From contig NC_072893.1 in the NCBI RefSeq assembly GCF_027943255.1, positions 27,860,001-27,924,000 on the forward strand: 64,000 nucleotides of DNA, written 5' to 3'. The position numbers were made by a program, and so were the translations under genes. This stretch comes from Anastrepha obliqua (Eukaryota; Arthropoda; Insecta; Diptera; Tephritidae). This document shows, piece after piece, positions 33,661 to 45,172 of the stretch. Within the stretch, counting starts at the first letter, position 1. Each line of letters begins with the position of its first letter. The notes below the pieces were generated by a model, which did no database searches, was not told the DNA's origin, and was given only the letters and a program-made list of their open reading frames with translations.

Positions 33661-34697
33661 GGGTAAGACTCCGTCAGAAAATATGAGATTTGCAAGTGGT
33701 CTTTCGATTTCTTTGAAACTTTGGGAAATATTAGTTCTAGGTAAGATACATTCGAGCCTAAAAGGATTTTGAAAAATTTTCAAAATTGAGTCATCTACGC
33801 CATGTTGAAAATTGGGACCGTGTTTTTTTTCAAAAATCAATATTTTTTGAACCGTTGGATGGATTTCAATGCAATTTACAGACAATATAGAAACAAATCA
33901 GTAGTTTAAATTAGTATTATGTTAAAAAAAAAATTTCGAAATTTTGACCAAAAAAAAGTCAAAAAAATTTTTTGAATCAATTTTTAGTTGATTTGGCCAG
34001 TTTTTTAGATTTTCTGTTATACACGTAACGATTCCTTATGATTTAACCTTTATTTTGAAAAAAAAAAAAAATTATGGTGTCTATAATAGTTCTCGAGATA
34101 TTGCGATTTTAGTGGAAGCGCGCACCGTGAAGTTCGCGGTTACGCAGCGCGGGAGTAGAAAAACGCGACAGACCTGCAGCAGTCTGCTCCAGTCACTTCA
34201 TACAGGAACACATAACGCAGCGCGAACCGTGCGTGCGCGCTTTCACTAAAATCGCAATATCTCGAGAACTATTATAGACACCATAATTTTTTTTTTTTTT
34301 CAAAATAAAGGTTAAATCATAAGGAATCGTTACGTGTATAACAGAAAATCTAAAAAACTGGTCAAATCAACTAAAAATTGATTCAAAAAATTTTTTTGAC
34401 TTTTTTTTGGTCAAAATTTCGAAATTTTTTTTTAACATGATACTAATTTAAACTACTTATTTGTTTCTATATTGTCTGTAAATTGCATTGAAATCCATCC
34501 AACGGTTCAAGAAATATTGATTTTTGAAAAAAAAACACGGTCCCGATTTTCAACATGGCGTAGATGACTCAATTTTGAAAATTTTTCAAAATCCTTTTAG
34601 GCTCGAATGTATCTTACCTAGAACTAATATTTCCCAAAGTTTCAAAGAAATCGAAAGACCACTTGCAAATCTCATATTTTCTGACGGAGTCTTACCC
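33661..34697. mobile_element. 1-kb near-perfect palindrome (long hairpin / foldback element)
   Basis: The left half, starting GGGTAAGACTCCGTCAGAAA at 33661, reappears in reverse complement ending at 34697, with only scattered mismatches over about 470 bp per arm. The centre lies near 34179. The inner arms keep pairing through CTCGAGATATTGCGATTTTA and a GCGCGCACCGTG / CGCGCACGCACGG segment. The unpaired loop is about 34145-34200. CCAT flanks both sides (33657-33660, 34698-34701), a possible 4-bp target duplication. Open frames in each arm are mirror artefacts of the same sequence. The parent family is unknown to me. Confidence 0.92.
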
Positions 34698-34701
34698 CCA
34701 T

Positions 34702-35790
34702 GCATCACAGGAACTATGCGAACTACCCCAACAGCTGGCATGGAAGCACTCCTTAATCTCCCACCACTTCATATAGCAATCCAAGAGGAAGCACCTACGC
34801 AAGCACTCATGCTACACATGAAAGAAAATTTCAAATTAGGCAACCTCCCCGGCCACCTAAGTATACACAGTTACCTTTCCTGGGAGGAACGAGTGGAAAA
34901 CAAACCCAAAATGGATGAATGATGATTCACAAAAATGGTACACTGATGGATCAAAAACACCTTATGGTGTAGGAGCGGGAGTAGTGGCGCCCAGAATCCA
35001 CAAATCATTCACTCTCACTTGGGACACCACCATCTTCCAAGCGGAATTATACGCAATAATGGAAGCAGCAAACATCATGCAACGTAGAAACCACAAGAGA
35101 GTAAAGATTAGAATACTCTCCGACAGCCAATCAGTTCTAAAAGCTTTAGATAGCTATACCTACAACTCAAAAACTCTTTTAGAATGCCACAAGGCACTCA
35201 ATAACCTGGCGTCCAAAAATAATGTCTCATTAATTTGGGTACCAGGACATGAGGGATATGACGGCAACGAAAAGCAGACTTTCAAGCCAAAAAAGGGGCA
35301 GATGTAAATTTCATCGGACTTAGTCCCATGTTTGGATTCAACAAAAACAGCCTAGTAAAATACTGGGCCAAAACTCTAATAAAGCAGCATTGGAACAGGG
35401 TAGAGGGTCTTAGACACTCCAAAAAGTTCTTAAGTTTCAATGATAAAAGATCTAACATGGCCCTCACGTTAAACAAAACGAGCATTCGCACTCTCACAGG
35501 CGCCCTCACCGGTCACTCCACCTGCAATAAATACTTACATAAATTAGGCATAACTAACACCAGCACCTGCAGATTTTGCTGCGAAGATGAGGAGTCTATA
35601 GAACATCTCATCATCGAATGTCCGGGGTAGACGCATAGAAGGAAAAGGTTTTTAAACAAGTTCATGCTTATAGATGAAGCCCTTCAATCACTCCCTCAGA
35701 AGGAGCTGGTACAATTCATAAGCATATTTAACAGTCAATAGACAGCATAGGGTGCACAATAGATCAATATGGTCGCAGTGCTAAAGGCCC
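34702..35790 (+). pseudogene. LINE 3' end, RNase H domain well preserved
   Basis: It begins right at the edge of the palindrome with CITGTMRTTPTAGMEALLNL (just past RT). RNase H follows: KWYTDGSKTPYGVGAG (first Asp), FQAELYAIMEAA (Glu), ILSDSQSVLKAL (second Asp), LIWVPGHEGYDGNEKADF (His and last Asp). Next come LVKYWAKTLIKQHWN, TLTGALTGHSTCNKYLHKLG and the finger CRFCCEDEESIEHLIIEC. There is one extra A near 34912 and one missing G near 35271; otherwise open. With only two indels and a stop at 35628, this is the best-preserved RNase H tail in the window. Confidence 0.85.
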
Positions 35791-35794
35791 GTAC

Positions 35795-38080
35795 CTTAAC
35801 CCTTTACTACCATTAACCATTAAAGGTGGTGTTGGTAAATCAGCTGATTTGTTTTTTTTTTTCTTTCGCCGTGTTCATGTGGCTGTCAGCTCAGAGTAAA
35901 ACAAGGCGAATTTATTATTTGTTTTCCAGTTTCCTAATACTTTGCTTTGACAAACAAACGTACAGAACGTTGTTGTTGGTGTAGTGCCGCCACCTTTAAT
36001 GAAGGCGCCTTGATAAAAACATCAGAATTTCTTTCTTTGGGAAATTACGAATTTATAAGCTTTAAGCTATCGATTTCTTTCGGCTTCCTGTTCTCTTAAT
36101 ATCCAACTTGGTTTTATGATGACTTAAAAAAAAAAAACAAGAAAAAAAACGCGTTCATAAAGGCGGATTATCGATTATGTTAACAAACTCAAGCTGAGAC
36201 AGAAACCAAAGCACCAGCGCAGCCATCTATGAAACCCTTTCGTAAATAATAATATTTATATCCATAGCTATTCGCTCACATTGCGCATACTTAGAAATAT
36301 ATTGCACAAATACAAGCACATCTGCACGCATACACTCAATACTCTCCAACTGTGGCGCAACGCTTATTTTTAATAACCCAAATTGGTGGATACATCGACG
36401 GAATGCCGCCGTCGGCCAAACGACCAGTTTGGTGTATTTGAGGAACCGACAGGATGTTTGGAAGGCAAGAAGCGCAAACATTTAAAATAATGAAAAATTT
36501 CACAAAATGAAACAAAACACAGAGCAAATATTGTACAACAAGACGGGCAAAAGCAAATAGAAAGGAGGTGCTTTCCTGCATAGAGCGGCTAGAGAACGGG
36601 GCAAGTGCAGAGGAGGAACAGGAAATTTCGCTATTCAATTTCAAATCGATACAAGCAAAACAAAAGCAGCAAAAAACGGGGGCAGGCGTGAAAGGGCTAA
36701 AACAATGCCAGCAACGGGTGTACACACAGTAAAAGGTATGACTTGAAGTACTATTGTTGTTGTTGCTATTGTTGCTGCTGTTGTTCCTGCGACTGGCACA
36801 GTTGCCATTATTGCTGTTTTGTGGACGTACTCATTATTACAACAACGGCTGTTACATCGCCCAAGTGCACCATAATGGCCCGCCTCTCCTTCACTCGGCG
36901 CAGGATCTCTTTTATTCATTCACTTCTTTCGCTTCCACTCTCTTCCCACAGTCATTTGTCTTCGCCTGTGGCGCACCCCATTTTCCTCCTAAGCACCAAC
37001 ACCACCACCATCGCCGCCACCGCCAACATTTGTGATGACAACATCCTTGCCATATATTCCTTTTCTTCGTGCTCACAGCTTTCGTGCCGGATGCGCAACG
37101 GAGGCCACCACTTCGGCTTGTAGCGGCTGCTTGCGTTGAATCCTTTCGCCGTTCATAAATCAAGTCTTTGGTTTAATTAAATCTTGTGTTGGCGGTAAAA
37201 TGGTGAAAAGTATTTTACATTCTTTGTTCGTTACGCCGTTTCTCACGTCCTTCAGTTGTGGTAAACGGGCGGAAAAAATGATAGACATTACAAGACAAAA
37301 AGACAAAAAAGAAATGTATTAGAAAATAAAATAAAATATTGGTGCAAGCAGAGAAACAAAAAGAGTTCGGTTTAATGAACTAAATTTCAGTGCTCTCACA
37401 GGATTTTTTAAAGATTTTTGTTTTAGATATGCAACATAAAACACTTCCTCTTTTGCACCATCTACGAGCCGGTATTTGTGTCGCTTGCTGTCAGCACCTC
37501 ATTTCGTAGAGTCGCTTCTCACGTTCGCATGCGATTTATGACCACTTTAACTGCTCACAAAATCAAGTCGTGTGCAAGAAAGAGCTCAACAATGCACGAA
37601 AATAGAGAAAAATAACCAAAGCAACGACCGAAGAATTTTTCCAAGGACGTGCAAAAATGTTGTGCAACTAAACACTTTCTGTATTCTTAAACGAACTGAG
37701 CGGCAAAAAAAAAATTGAATGAAAATCCTTTACCAACTCATTTCACGCACGTCGCCTAACGTAACCCGTTGCTGTGTGTGCAAGTAAGGACGTAATTGTT
37801 TTCGGCTGTGCAGTAGGTTTTGTAATCAAAGCCATATTTTTCTACGTTCAACTATGCAGTGTAGTTCATTCGATGTCTGTTATTTATAATTCAGCCACTG
37901 ATTTTCGACGACGTTCCCGGAATTCGGCTACAAGAATGACACTGGCAAAAAATGTTGCCCCTCGCTCACCATAGCTACTTTGTATTACTACAATATTATA
38001 AAGTGAGTTTTGTTGTATGGTGTCCTTAACTGGTGAAACTCGACGAAAATGATCAGGCTCGCTAATCAGCTATAAAGCTA
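35795..38080. other. Gene-free stretch with triplet runs
   Basis: It contains a TTG/CTG-rich tract at 36753-36795 and a CAC/GCC-rich tract at 36995-37030. Long open frames here are low-complexity. No domain is seen. Confidence 0.5.
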
Positions 38081-38084
38081 AGAA

Positions 38085-38345
38085 CCAACTTTAACACTGA
38101 AAACAATGTCAGCCTTGAAAACCAACGGAGAATCTCTCTTGCTAACAAATACTACTTTGGACTAACTAGGAAATACCATAGTACAGTCCTCTCTCAACGA
38201 ACAAAACTAACACTTTATAACTCTCCTAACCTACCCATCCTATTTTTGTATAGCGCAGAAGCTTGGACGATAACAACATCCGATGAGGGGTCCCTTGAAG
38301 TGTTTGAAAAAAAGATTCTGCTGAAGATTTTTGAACCTTTGCACG
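38085..38345 (+). pseudogene. LINE fragment, post-RT region
   Basis: NNVSLENQRRISLANKYYFG, LTRKYHSTVLSQRTKLTLY, LYSAEAWTITTSDEGSLEVF, EKKILLKIFEPLHVG. It is the same family as 53230-54510, where the corresponding words are STKVLSRRTKLTHY and GVEAWTMTTSDEASLGVF. No RT catalytic core is present. Confidence 0.75.
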
Positions 38346-38349
38346 TTGG

Positions 38350-38485
38350 AAGGCTATATAAGAGTCGTTCCCATGACCCGACTGTCTATGTTACCGGAAC
38401 GACCTGGATTTATATCCGGCCAAGGACGTTCACTCCAGCAGCATTCCCTGTGCATGTATGGTGAATGTTTTTGCTGCTAAAACAA
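38350..38485 (+). repeat. Dispersed repeat ending in CTCCAGCAGCATTCCC..TGCTGCTA-ACAACA
   Basis: CCGGAACGACCTGGATTTAT, ATCCGGCCAAGGACGTTCAC, TCCAGCAGCATTCCCTGTGC, GAATGTTTTTGCTGCTAAAA. The same blocks occur at 54650-54785 with a CAACAACAACA end. It looks like a LINE 3' end or SINE with an ACA-repeat tail. Both copies follow pieces of the same LINE family. Confidence 0.65.
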
Positions 38486-38779
38486 CAAGTACAAAAATTC
38501 CCACTCATTGGAATCAGCAAGCAAGCAGGCATCATATAGCAGGTAAAATTGGCGCTGAGCGTGCCACAATCTGTCCGAGAGGCCTGAACCACAAGTTTTA
38601 CTTAACGACAAAAACTCCAGGGTTTTTAGAAATTTTGATTGATCATTCTACACCCACACTGGATCCAAGCGGGAGCTTCTACATTCACATAACCTCAAGG
38701 GAAAAGTGGGGGCGTTGCAACATTTACATATAGAGCTTTGTGAATCTGTTCATGAAAGGCTCACACTTGAACTGAAAGG

Positions 38780-38960
38780 TTGGTGAAGAAGTATTCTGCG
38801 TGGAGCCTCCCATCAAGCTCAATTTCAGGCTTCCGTCCTACTGTGGTATGTTTCAAGTGGAAGTAGAAGCTGTCAAAGCGAGAGTTAAGCTCTTGAGCTC
38901 GTTGATGATGCGTTCAAAATTAAGCGAAGGGTGTCTGACTTTCCTTTCGACTGCTTACGA
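38780..38960 (+). pseudogene. LINE RNase H scrap
   Basis: IKLNFRLPSYCGMFQVEVEA VKARVKLL resembles the RNase H segment ..FRLPDxCSVFQAEVxAIxxA.. seen in the other tails; FQVEVEA would hold the catalytic Glu. Nothing else of the domain is clear. Confidence 0.5.
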
Positions 38961-39002
38961 ATATTTTTTAATTAAAAACTCATGGAGTACTTATATATAA
39001 TT

Positions 39003-39308
39003 AGCGCGTACACCCTTCTTGGAAATTTGACCGAGCTCTACATATATTTGTGGCATGCGTCTTGATGTTGTTCCACAAATGGAAGTACCTATAGTTATAA
39101 ACCTATTCCGAACGGCAGAGATTTTTTTATGAGGAGCTTTTCCTTGGCAGAAATACCCTCAGAGGTTTGCCATTACCTGTCGAGGAGCGACCCCTTTTAG
39201 AAAAAACTTTTTCTTCATTTGGGTCCTCACCGAGATTCGAACCTACGTTCTCGCTGGATTCCGAATGGTAGTCACACATCAACCCATTCGGCTACGCCGG
39301 CCGCTTGG
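39003..39308 (-). mobile_element. SINE copy, minus strand, essentially full length
   Basis: In reverse orientation it begins with a tRNA-like head: GGCCGGCGTAGCCGAATGGG (A-box region), GACTACCATTCGGAATCC, then GTAGGTTCGAATCTCGGTGA (B-box). The body follows: GGGTCGCTCCTCGACAGG, AATGGCAAACCTC, GGGTATTTCTGCC, AAAAGCTCCTCATAAAAA, CTGCCGTTCGGAATAGG, CATTTGTGGAACAACATC, AAGACGCATGCCACAAATAT, GTAGAGCTCGGTCAAATTTC, GAAGGGTGTACGCGC. RNA polymerase III would transcribe it from the internal boxes and LINE machinery would mobilise it (family knowledge). It is the best reference copy here. Confidence 0.85.
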
Positions 39309-39749
39309 GTACCTTCTTCTTCCTGGAGTACCTAGTTGCATGAATATTCCAGAAAGTGTTAGTGTGCTATGCTACATACATGGGCGGGAAACGCGTAAGT
39401 TGGTAGTCCCTTGTGGTCTGCCCATGGAAAGTTTCATGTCAACTCAAGGGTTTCACGTCAACTCAGCGAGTGCTGCGCCATTGTACCAGCTTGTAACGCC
39501 GCAGGAGGCTTCTGGTCAATTATGCATCTTAGGCAAACTGAGCGAACTTCTAAAGCTAATAACATAAAGCCACTGATCTCGACTTTGTATGGGTTCTGGT
39601 GGAGGTGTTTTTTGAGTAGCACATCCCAGACCCAATTAGCGCAAAGATGCCAACCATGCGGTAAGACTTAGCATTACTTGGAGTCTCGTTTGCAGTAGTT
39701 ATCTGGGGATTAGGGTGAATTCATCTCATTACCTGCTTTTCACTTAGTA

Positions 39750-40045
39750 TGTCTCGCTGTGCTAGGATTTAAGCGGCTACGCTGGTTGGGTCATATCGTC
39801 CGAAAAGATACAAATGCTCCGGCTCTGAAAGTATTCAATGTGGTACCAGCTGGTAGTAGTAGAGGAAGAGGAAGGTCTTCTCTGCGTTGGTAAGATCAGG
39901 TGGAGAAGGACTTCACTTCACTTGGTGTGTCTAATTGGCGCCAGTTAGTACGAGAAGGAAACGACTAGCGTGCTTTGTTAAACTCAAAATCGCGTGAGTG
40001 GTTATTGCGCCGAATAAGAAGAAGACGAAGAAGAAAGATTTAAGC
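39750..40045 (+). pseudogene. LINE C-terminus and 3' end (same family as 53230-54510)
   Basis: RFKRLRWLGHIVRKDTNAPA, LKVFNVVPAGSSRGRGRSSL, RW*DQVEKDFTSLGVSNWRQ, LVREGND*RALLNSKS. It ends in a GAAGAAGACGAAGAAGAAAG tail at about 40017-40038. Two stops. The parallel words RWFGHVVRKNTNAPTLKVFD occur at 54263-54325. Confidence 0.78.
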
Positions 40046-40049
40046 ATCT

Positions 40050-41495
40050 TGGGTCTCACTTATTTTTTTGTTTAGACCTAGACTTTATTCGCTTGATAAA
40101 TTCCATAAGTAGTAAGAAACGGTTAATTCAATGATAATATATTAAGTCATCGTTCTCTGTTTCTAATTTTTGGCAACACTATTGAAAAATTTTTCAGTCA
40201 ATTCTTTCTTTAGGAATCCAGCTTTCCTTCGCACTTTTTTCGACAGTCACTGTTGAAGATGGTTCGCAATTGTAGGAATGTAGGTGGTCTAGGCCTTTCG
40301 ATCTTTCATAGGAATCATGGCTTACAGGGCTTACATGACAGACCTGTGAAAAATTATATCCAACCGACTGTACTGGGCGCTGCAAGTTGTAGTTGGACTC
40401 CGTTAAAGAATAAGGTCCGAATGAAACGTCTTGTGAAGGACAAGTCATGCGCTTCGTTTGATGGTAGGTATAAGATGCCATTCATAAAATAGTAGGCCAG
40501 CCAACAGCGGCAGAACAGCAACAAATAGTATAGTGATAGTTCTAAGGATAACAAATTGATTTCCATTGCAGCAGATATCTTCAGATATTAATTCTGCTTT
40601 TTCATTATAGTATTTTTTTCCTCGCTTCCTTTTGCTCTCTTTTTATTTACTGCTGCCACAACATGGCCTAAAATGATTTATTATACCTACCATCTAATCG
40701 TACATATGTGTGTCCATATGCATGTACATATGTGAGTATCGTAGATGTTACAATATTTCTCCATTCTTCATCTGAACTCACCAATTTCGCACACATTCGC
40801 CACGCATGTTTGGTTGGCCTTTGCGGATTCCTTTGGTTTTGAACTAAGAAAAATTACCAGCACTTCAATTTCCCGCTCTCACGCATTTGTCTTCCACTTG
40901 CTTGCCCTTTTTGTGTTTTTTTTTGCTATTTGCCTTTGCCATCGGCCACTCATCAGCATTCAATAAGCAATTTGTAAACGCCAGCAAGTCGGACATCCTT
41001 TGGCCCACACCAGGCTCACACTCACATCCTTTCATGTGGCATGCGCTGAGTTGTTTAATGTTTCGTAAATGTGGCCAAATACGTGCCAAAATTTCTTAAG
41101 CAAAAAAATTCGGGAGAAATAATGTGAAAGTGAGTGTTCTGGAGGATAAATGCTTGTACGTATTTTGCAAAGGTTTCATCGTCCTGGCAATCCTTTCTTT
41201 CACACATCTCACATCTTGTGGGAGAAATCCTTAACCTCTTATGTTATTTCGGCCACGCTCAATTATTTATTGCACGAGGTGACCATCTAATACGCATGTA
41301 AACAAAATTTGCCCCCCTTGAATTTCCTTGATTTATAGGCTCTGCTGCTCTTGTTGGTCAGCGAAGTGGCCTGCATTTGTTCTCATAATTCATTTTATTT
41401 TGTGATTAATTTCTTGGTGTATGAACGAATTTTTGCCGAATTATTTATTATATTTCTATTAAGTGTAGTATTTTTTTTTTCTTATAAAAGATAAT
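40050..41495. other. No recognised gene
   Basis: AT-rich DNA. The plus-strand frame at 40887-41099 looks like a signal peptide followed by a short secreted protein, but it has no ATG (it starts at TTG) and no other support. Confidence 0.5.
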
Positions 41496-41499
41496 CAGA

Positions 41500-41942
41500 T
41501 TAGAGATACTTTTTCCAGGAGGGTTTTTTTGACAAATCACACGTGACTACTGTCAAACTAAATATAATACATACTTTTTTCAGTATTCATTGAAATTTAG
41601 TCATGGCAAGACTTTTTAATAAAATACAATTGTTTTAAGAAATTATTGTGATTTCTCTTTATTATGATAATATTGGTATGACTCAATTACGTGTAAAACA
41701 AAATATTGGCCAAATGGCAGCCGCGGTCTCGGCGGTACACCTCCATCCGATGGTCCAACTTTTCGATGACGCTGAGGCATAATTGATGTTTTATGCCGTT
41801 AATCTGCCGAATTATCTCATCCTTTAGCTCTTAAATTGTTGTTGGCTTATCGACGTACACCTTTTCTTTCAAATAACCCCAAAGAAAGAAGTCCAACGGT
41901 GTCGTTGACGCTTAGGGGCGGTTCACATTCAACTTCGGCCCT
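41500..41942 (-). pseudogene. DD41D transposase, C-terminal quarter, minus strand
   Basis: The reverse strand reads LNVNRP*ASTTPLDFFLWGY, LKEKVYVDKPTTI*ELKDEI, IRQINGIKHQLCLSVIEKLD and HRMEVYRRDRGCHLANILF. TPLDFFLWGY holds the third catalytic Asp of the DD41D group. Two stops. It abuts a plus-strand piece of the same kind of gene at 41945, so the two halves point away from each other. Confidence 0.8.
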
Positions 41943-41944
41943 TG

Positions 41945-42340
41945 AAATTTAACCACCCTTTATTACGAAAATCAACGTACTGCTAAAAGTGTTTATGACT
42001 TATGGTGTACAGCGCTGACCCCAATTTTTGGCTTATCGCAAGTCAATAAACAAAATTGCCCTGTTTGAGCTGAAGAGCAGCTGGAAGCCATTCGAGAACA
42101 GCCATTACATCCATTAAAAACAACCGTTTGGTGCGGCTTATGGATTGGAGGAATTATCGGTCCATATTTTTTCAAAGACGAGGCTGGCGCCAATGTAATG
42201 GTGAATGGCAAATACTATTGCGCAATGATAAACGACGTTTTGATGCCGGAAATTAAAGCCAGTGATCTCCACAACATGTGGGTCCAACGAGAGGGCAGAC
42301 GTCGCTCGTGTGATATTACACCTTTGGACTTTAGGTAACT
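41945..42340 (+). pseudogene. DD41D transposase, middle section with internal deletion, plus strand
   Basis: The plus strand reads ADPNFWLI (position of the first Asp motif), VNKQNC, EEQLEAIREQPLHPLKTTVW, CGLWIGGIIGPYFFKDEAGA, NVMVNGKYYCAMINDVLMPE, IKASDLHNMWVQREG. It then jumps straight to SCDITPLDFR and a stop. The segment that should hold the second Asp (FQQDGAT) and about 35 further residues is deleted, leaving the third Asp motif fused to the end. Confidence 0.8.
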
Positions 42341-42539
42341 AGATTCGAAAACCGTTTTCTCGTGAGAGTTGGCAAAATGTGAATTTTTTATAGCAGTCGT
42401 CAGTAAGAAGCAGGGATTGGTTATTTTTAAACAAAAATTTGGAATATTTAGTTTCTATTCTACCATTGAGGCCAGTCTGGAGTGATCGGTTCACCAGTAG
42501 GCTTATAGCACCCATATATATGATACTTATATATAAAGA

Positions 42540-42850
42540 GTGACCAAGTTAAAGGTATCCCATTTTAAATTCAAATAAAACACCGAAAATTCAAACTGAT
42601 TGGCGAATCTTTATTCTTTTTGTGTAGAACTATTCATGACATTTTTTTTTTTAAGATAAAACCTTTGAAAAGTCGACCGCAACTGCGCCGTAATTCGGTC
42701 ATCCGTAAACACCAATTTTGAATGACTTGCGACTCACTGCAGGACTTCGGTCAGTATCTCGTGAATAATTTTAGTAAAGTTGGCTTCCAATGCGTCAATC
42801 GAAACTTGGTTTATCAATCAGCTGATTCTTTCAAATTCTTATAGAGCCGG
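42540..42850 (-). pseudogene. C-terminal scrap of another mariner-like transposase
   Basis: The reverse strand reads VSIDALEANFTKIIHEI, TEVLQ and NWCLRMTELRRSCGRLSKVL in one or two frames. A..I..EI..EVLQ....NW..R...LRRS.G is the usual C-terminal pattern of long-spaced (DD41D-like) transposases. The outer edge AGAGTGACCAAGTTAAAGGT at about 42537 may be its inverted end. No catalytic motif remains. Confidence 0.5.
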
Positions 42851-42859
42851 CATTGGCCA

Positions 42860-43425
42860 CACATTTGCATTCTGCACATCGTATGTTCCGCTGAACAACC
42901 AAATGTGCTGGTAAAAATATTTATTGACTACAATACCTCATCCAAAGCCAGTTCCCTCAATAAACCAAGCAAGAAGCTGGGTCGGGCTAAGCGTAGATTT
43001 GCTTCGGCTGTCGCAATTCGCCGCCAATAAAGGCGAGGGTTGTTATTATGCTTCAATAATTAAAAGGTTTTGCTCAGTAGGCAGCTTCCTCGATCCCTCT
43101 TGACAAATCGGCTCCAAAAGCAAGACATTGGGTTGCGAACTCTAGAAATGTTTAGTAAAAGTGGAGGAAAAGTAAAATTTGTAGGAAAAACATTTCATTT
43201 TAAAAAGTGTGTGCCTATGAGCAAAAACTTGATCGGTATGTCGGGGACCAAAACGATATGGAATACATCCTGATATACCGCTTTAATCAGGATAGCATAG
43301 AGCATTTTTTTTTGCGGCAATGCGGGGAAAGCGGACATTTTGAACACCTGACCTGGTGCCTTTCAAATAGAGGTTGCGAAATACGTAAGTTACCCACAAG
43401 AGCTCATTTTGCAATATGTAATTAA
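42860..43425. other. No recognised gene
   Basis: Nothing I can assign. Short open frames only. Confidence 0.45.
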
Positions 43426-43429
43426 TCAA

Positions 43430-43565
43430 AGCCGTCGGAGCTTTTTCAAGACAGAAATACACTTGGAGGTTTGCCTTTGGCTGCCGAGGGGCTACCACCA
43501 TTTGAATAAACTTTTTCCATTTTGGTCTTTCAAACCCGAAGTTTCGAGCCTGTGCTGTAATTAAT
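43430..43565 (-). repeat. SINE fragment, minus strand
   Basis: In reverse: GGCTCGAAACTTCGGG (B-box), GGTGGTAGCCCCTCGGCAGC, CAAAGGCAAACCTCC, AAGTGTATTTCTGTCTTGAA, AAAGCTCC. Head and 3' end are partial. Confidence 0.65.
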
Positions 43566-43930
43566 TAAAATAAGTACAGGTAGTTTATCAAGTAGCTAGA
43601 AATATTCAAAAAATTGTGACTTGGGAATTAAACCTCCACGCTTACGATGGCCTAGCAAAGTAAAGTAAGGCGTGAGTGTGTTAAAAGTTTGTGTTAAAGT
43701 CAAATAAGTGTATGATGAATCCGCTTCTTCTATTAAAGAATTCATTAAGGTTATACTGCTTAGGTAACCAAATAGCGTCATATTGCGGAAACTTCCCAAC
43801 TTCGCGATCAGTTTTGAATTTAAAAATTAATTCACAAAATATAATTCTGAGATGAAGTTAAACCATTTTTAGTTTTTTCTATCACCATACTTAGCAATTT
43901 TCGTTTGTACCATATATTTATTTACAGGAT

Positions 43931-45172
43931 CCGGCACTCGAAGTGCAAAGAACTTCAGGCCGCTCGAGCATCAGCTGTCTGTTAGTTGGCTAAGTCACAG
44001 TCCACAGTATTGTTTATAAGCGCGCGGAAGCATTTTGCCGAGAGTAAACGCGAAAAAAGAAAATTAGTAATGGATTTCAAATAGTGTGATTGCATTATAT
44101 TTGGCTGGAAAAGCACAACCAGCGATTGTTCGTGAGCTCGAGCACCTTAAAAGAAATAAATAATTTGTGTATCGCACCATTACTCGTTACAATGACACTG
44201 GTAGCATCGCGAAAAGTCATGGAGCTGGCCATCAAAAGACTGCAACGTCACGTGAAATGGCGACTTGAGCAAAATCCCCGACCAAGTGCCAATCAAATGG
44301 CGAAAGAACTGAAAATATCTGAGCGTAGCATCTGCCGCATACTGAAAAACGATCTCAAAGTCAAGCCTTACAAGATCCAAACGGTGCATGATCTCACCCC
44401 AAAGCAACAACAAGTCAGACTTGAGAGAGCGAACGAGTTGCTTCGCTTGGCTGAAAGTGGTCAGTTTCCGAACATTGTGTTTTCTGAAGAGAGAGTTTTT
44501 CAAATTGAGTAATTCGGAAACTCCCTAAACGATAGGATTTGTTTGACCGACCGTTCATGCGAAAATTTGGTACATCGATTGGCCACCAGGAGGCAGCACC
44601 CGCCACAGGTAATGGTTTGGGCCGCTGTAACAGCAGATGGGCGCTTTCCAATCATTTGCATCGAGCCTGGCGTCAAGGTAAATGCGAAATATTGTCGGGA
44701 AAGTATTCTGGAGATTGCTTTGAAGCCGTGGGCAGACCAACATTTCGATGGCAGTCCATGGACGTTTCAACAGGACTCGGCACCGTCTCGCAAAGCACGA
44801 ATGAACCAAGAAAAGCTAAAAACCAACGTTCCGAACTTCATAACATCCACTCAATGGGTCTCAAAATCACCAGACGCGAATCCGATGGATTATTCTCTTT
44901 GAGTCATTTTGGAGAGTAAAGTCAGAACTAAAAGACTCATCAGTCTTGAGGCGCTGAAAAAGGGCGTTGTCCGCGAGTGGACCAAAATTCGATTCGTTTC
45001 TGGGCCGTCTCAAGGCCATAGTCAAGGCAAAAGATGGTCATCTCGAGCAAAACTAAATTGATTCATAATTTTGTATTATTTTCACACATTTTTTACTTTG
45101 AACCGAATAAAAGTAATTTTCTAAACTAAACTTTAGACTTTTTAATATAATTGGTTAAATTTCGAGTGCCCT
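43931..45172 (+). mobile_element. maT-type (DD37D) mariner-like element, copy 1, decayed
   Basis: The inverted ends are GGCACTCGAA (43933) and TTCGAGTGCC (45161-45170). The gene blocks are ELAIKRLQRHVKWRLEQNPR, PSANQMAKELKISERSICRI, LKNDLKVKPYKIQTVHDLTP, NIVFSEERVFQIE. Then follow LTDRSCENLVHRLATRRQ, PQVMVWAAVTADGRFPI, PWTFQQDSAPSRKARMNQEK, SPDANPMDYSL and a stop. The spacing of 37 residues between QQD and NPMD is diagnostic of the maT family. The first Asp is Glu (SEER); the other two are intact. Frame breaks lie at about 44510-44545, and a TGA replaces the expected Trp at 44900. It separates LINE material at its right edge. Confidence 0.85.

Noticed and set aside
33457..34922. Two similar 130-140-residue frames on opposite strands
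   Set aside because: They are the same sequence read from the two arms of the palindrome. They share words (NFQHGVDDSILKIFQ and its near copy) by symmetry, not as two genes.
39250..39305. tRNA gene
   Set aside because: The A- and B-box strings are the head of a SINE repeated elsewhere. The acceptor stem does not close, and the body continues as SINE.
40887..41099. Small secreted protein with a signal-peptide-like start
   Set aside because: The frame begins at TTG rather than ATG and lacks codon bias or known neighbours.
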